Positions 7,152-7,314 of a DNA stretch of 7,314 nt are shown one piece after another. Source of the DNA: Lachnospiraceae bacterium (GTDB lineage Bacteria; Bacillota_A; Clostridia; Lachnospirales; Lachnospiraceae); the NCBI GenBank assembly GCA_024691045.1, contig JAILOC010000202.1:1-7314 (forward strand), given 5' to 3'. Below the pieces are notes generated by a model. The model was not told the origin of the DNA and searched no databases. It saw nothing but the letters and a program-made list of their open reading frames with translations. The stretch's first letter is position 1. Each line of letters opens with the position of its first letter. Both the position numbers and the translations under genes were made by a program.

Positions 7152-7183
7152 AAAAAACAGGGAGTCCGTAATGGACTCCCTGT
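7152..7183 (-). terminator. Rho-independent terminator of ppdK
   Basis: On the minus strand ACAGGGAGTCC pairs perfectly with GGACTCCCTGT around an ATTAC loop, an 11-bp stem (7157-7183), followed by further U (7152-7156). It stands 14 nt after the ppdK stop codon. Confidence 0.9.
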
Positions 7184-7197
7184 CTGTGATTGACTTA

Positions 7198-7314
7198 TTA
7201 TCTGTCAGCGATTGCTGCCTGAGCTGCTGCAAGTCTCGCGATGGGTACGCGGAAAGGTGAGCAGGATACATAGTCAAGTCCGATCTTGTGGCAGAACTCA
7301 ACGGATGAAGGATC
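7198..7314 (-). CDS. ppdK: Pyruvate, phosphate dikinase, C-terminal fragment
   Basis: The last 38 codons of a gene that runs off the right edge. The product interconverts pyruvate + ATP + Pi and phosphoenolpyruvate + AMP + PPi in the cytoplasm; in many anaerobic Clostridia it works in glycolysis in place of, or alongside, pyruvate kinase. The fragment reads [20 protein letters not shown] then [18 protein letters not shown], the highly conserved end of the PEP/pyruvate-binding TIM barrel. From family knowledge, the catalytic Cys lies in a CGEHGG motif immediately upstream of this fragment, so it is outside the window. The gene ends with two TAA codons in tandem (7198-7200 and 7195-7197) and then the terminator. 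Assignment to the pyruvate enzyme over phosphoenolpyruvate synthase rests on the [16 protein letters not shown] tail. Confidence 0.95.
   Translation of the reverse strand, partial: DPSSVEFCHKIGLDYVSCSPFRVPIARLAAAQAAIADR

Noticed and set aside
1..7314. CRISPR, mobile element, defence system, tRNA or riboswitch
   Set aside because: No regularly spaced repeats, transposase or integrase, attachment-site duplication, tRNA-like fold or long structured leader was seen; the families found are ordinary housekeeping or signalling ones.

Overview
The window looks like part of a chromosome from an anaerobic Clostridia member, probably Lachnospiraceae or a close relative. The clues are a C-terminal fragment of pyruvate, phosphate dikinase (a glycolytic enzyme typical of gut and rumen Clostridia), moderate GC, GGAGG-type ribosome binding sites, and the style of the hybrid histidine kinase and MATE proteins. 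The family-level placement is an inference, since no rRNA or other marker is present.

All genes lie on the minus strand, so reading order runs from the right edge to the left. At the right edge is the last 38 codons of ppdK, ended by tandem TAA codons and a strong hairpin-plus-U-tract terminator (7152-7183). Next is a monocistronic lipoprotein gene of unknown function (5637-7058). Its leader carries three copies of a TGACGAA element, and it ends at a second strong terminator (5582-5616). That terminator abuts an extended -10 promoter (5563-5571), which appears to drive a tight four-member unit: a type IV pilin-like reading frame (4957-5523), a MATE-family transporter (3496-4932), an AlaX-type alanyl-tRNA editing protein (2293-3492) and a hybrid histidine kinase with receiver and Hpt domains (5-2308). 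The gaps are 24 nt, 3 nt and a 16 nt overlap, so the last three genes are very probably co-transcribed and the last two pairs translationally coupled.

The most notable point is the pilin-like gene. The obvious open frame stops after about 81 codons at a TGA, but the same frame carries on with convincing protein sequence, through one more in-frame stop (TAA), to a TGA 24 nt before the MATE gene. No ordinary start codon is found at the Shine-Dalgarno site. I read it as a pilin or pseudopilin gene in early decay that still provides the promoter and leader for the operon behind it.

Functionally, the operon would combine a membrane exporter, a tRNA proofreading hydrolase and a membrane-bound multistep phosphorelay kinase. 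I see no defence system, mobile element, CRISPR array or RNA gene, and no clear undescribed system. The remaining genes are ordinary families, except for the uncharacterised lipoprotein.
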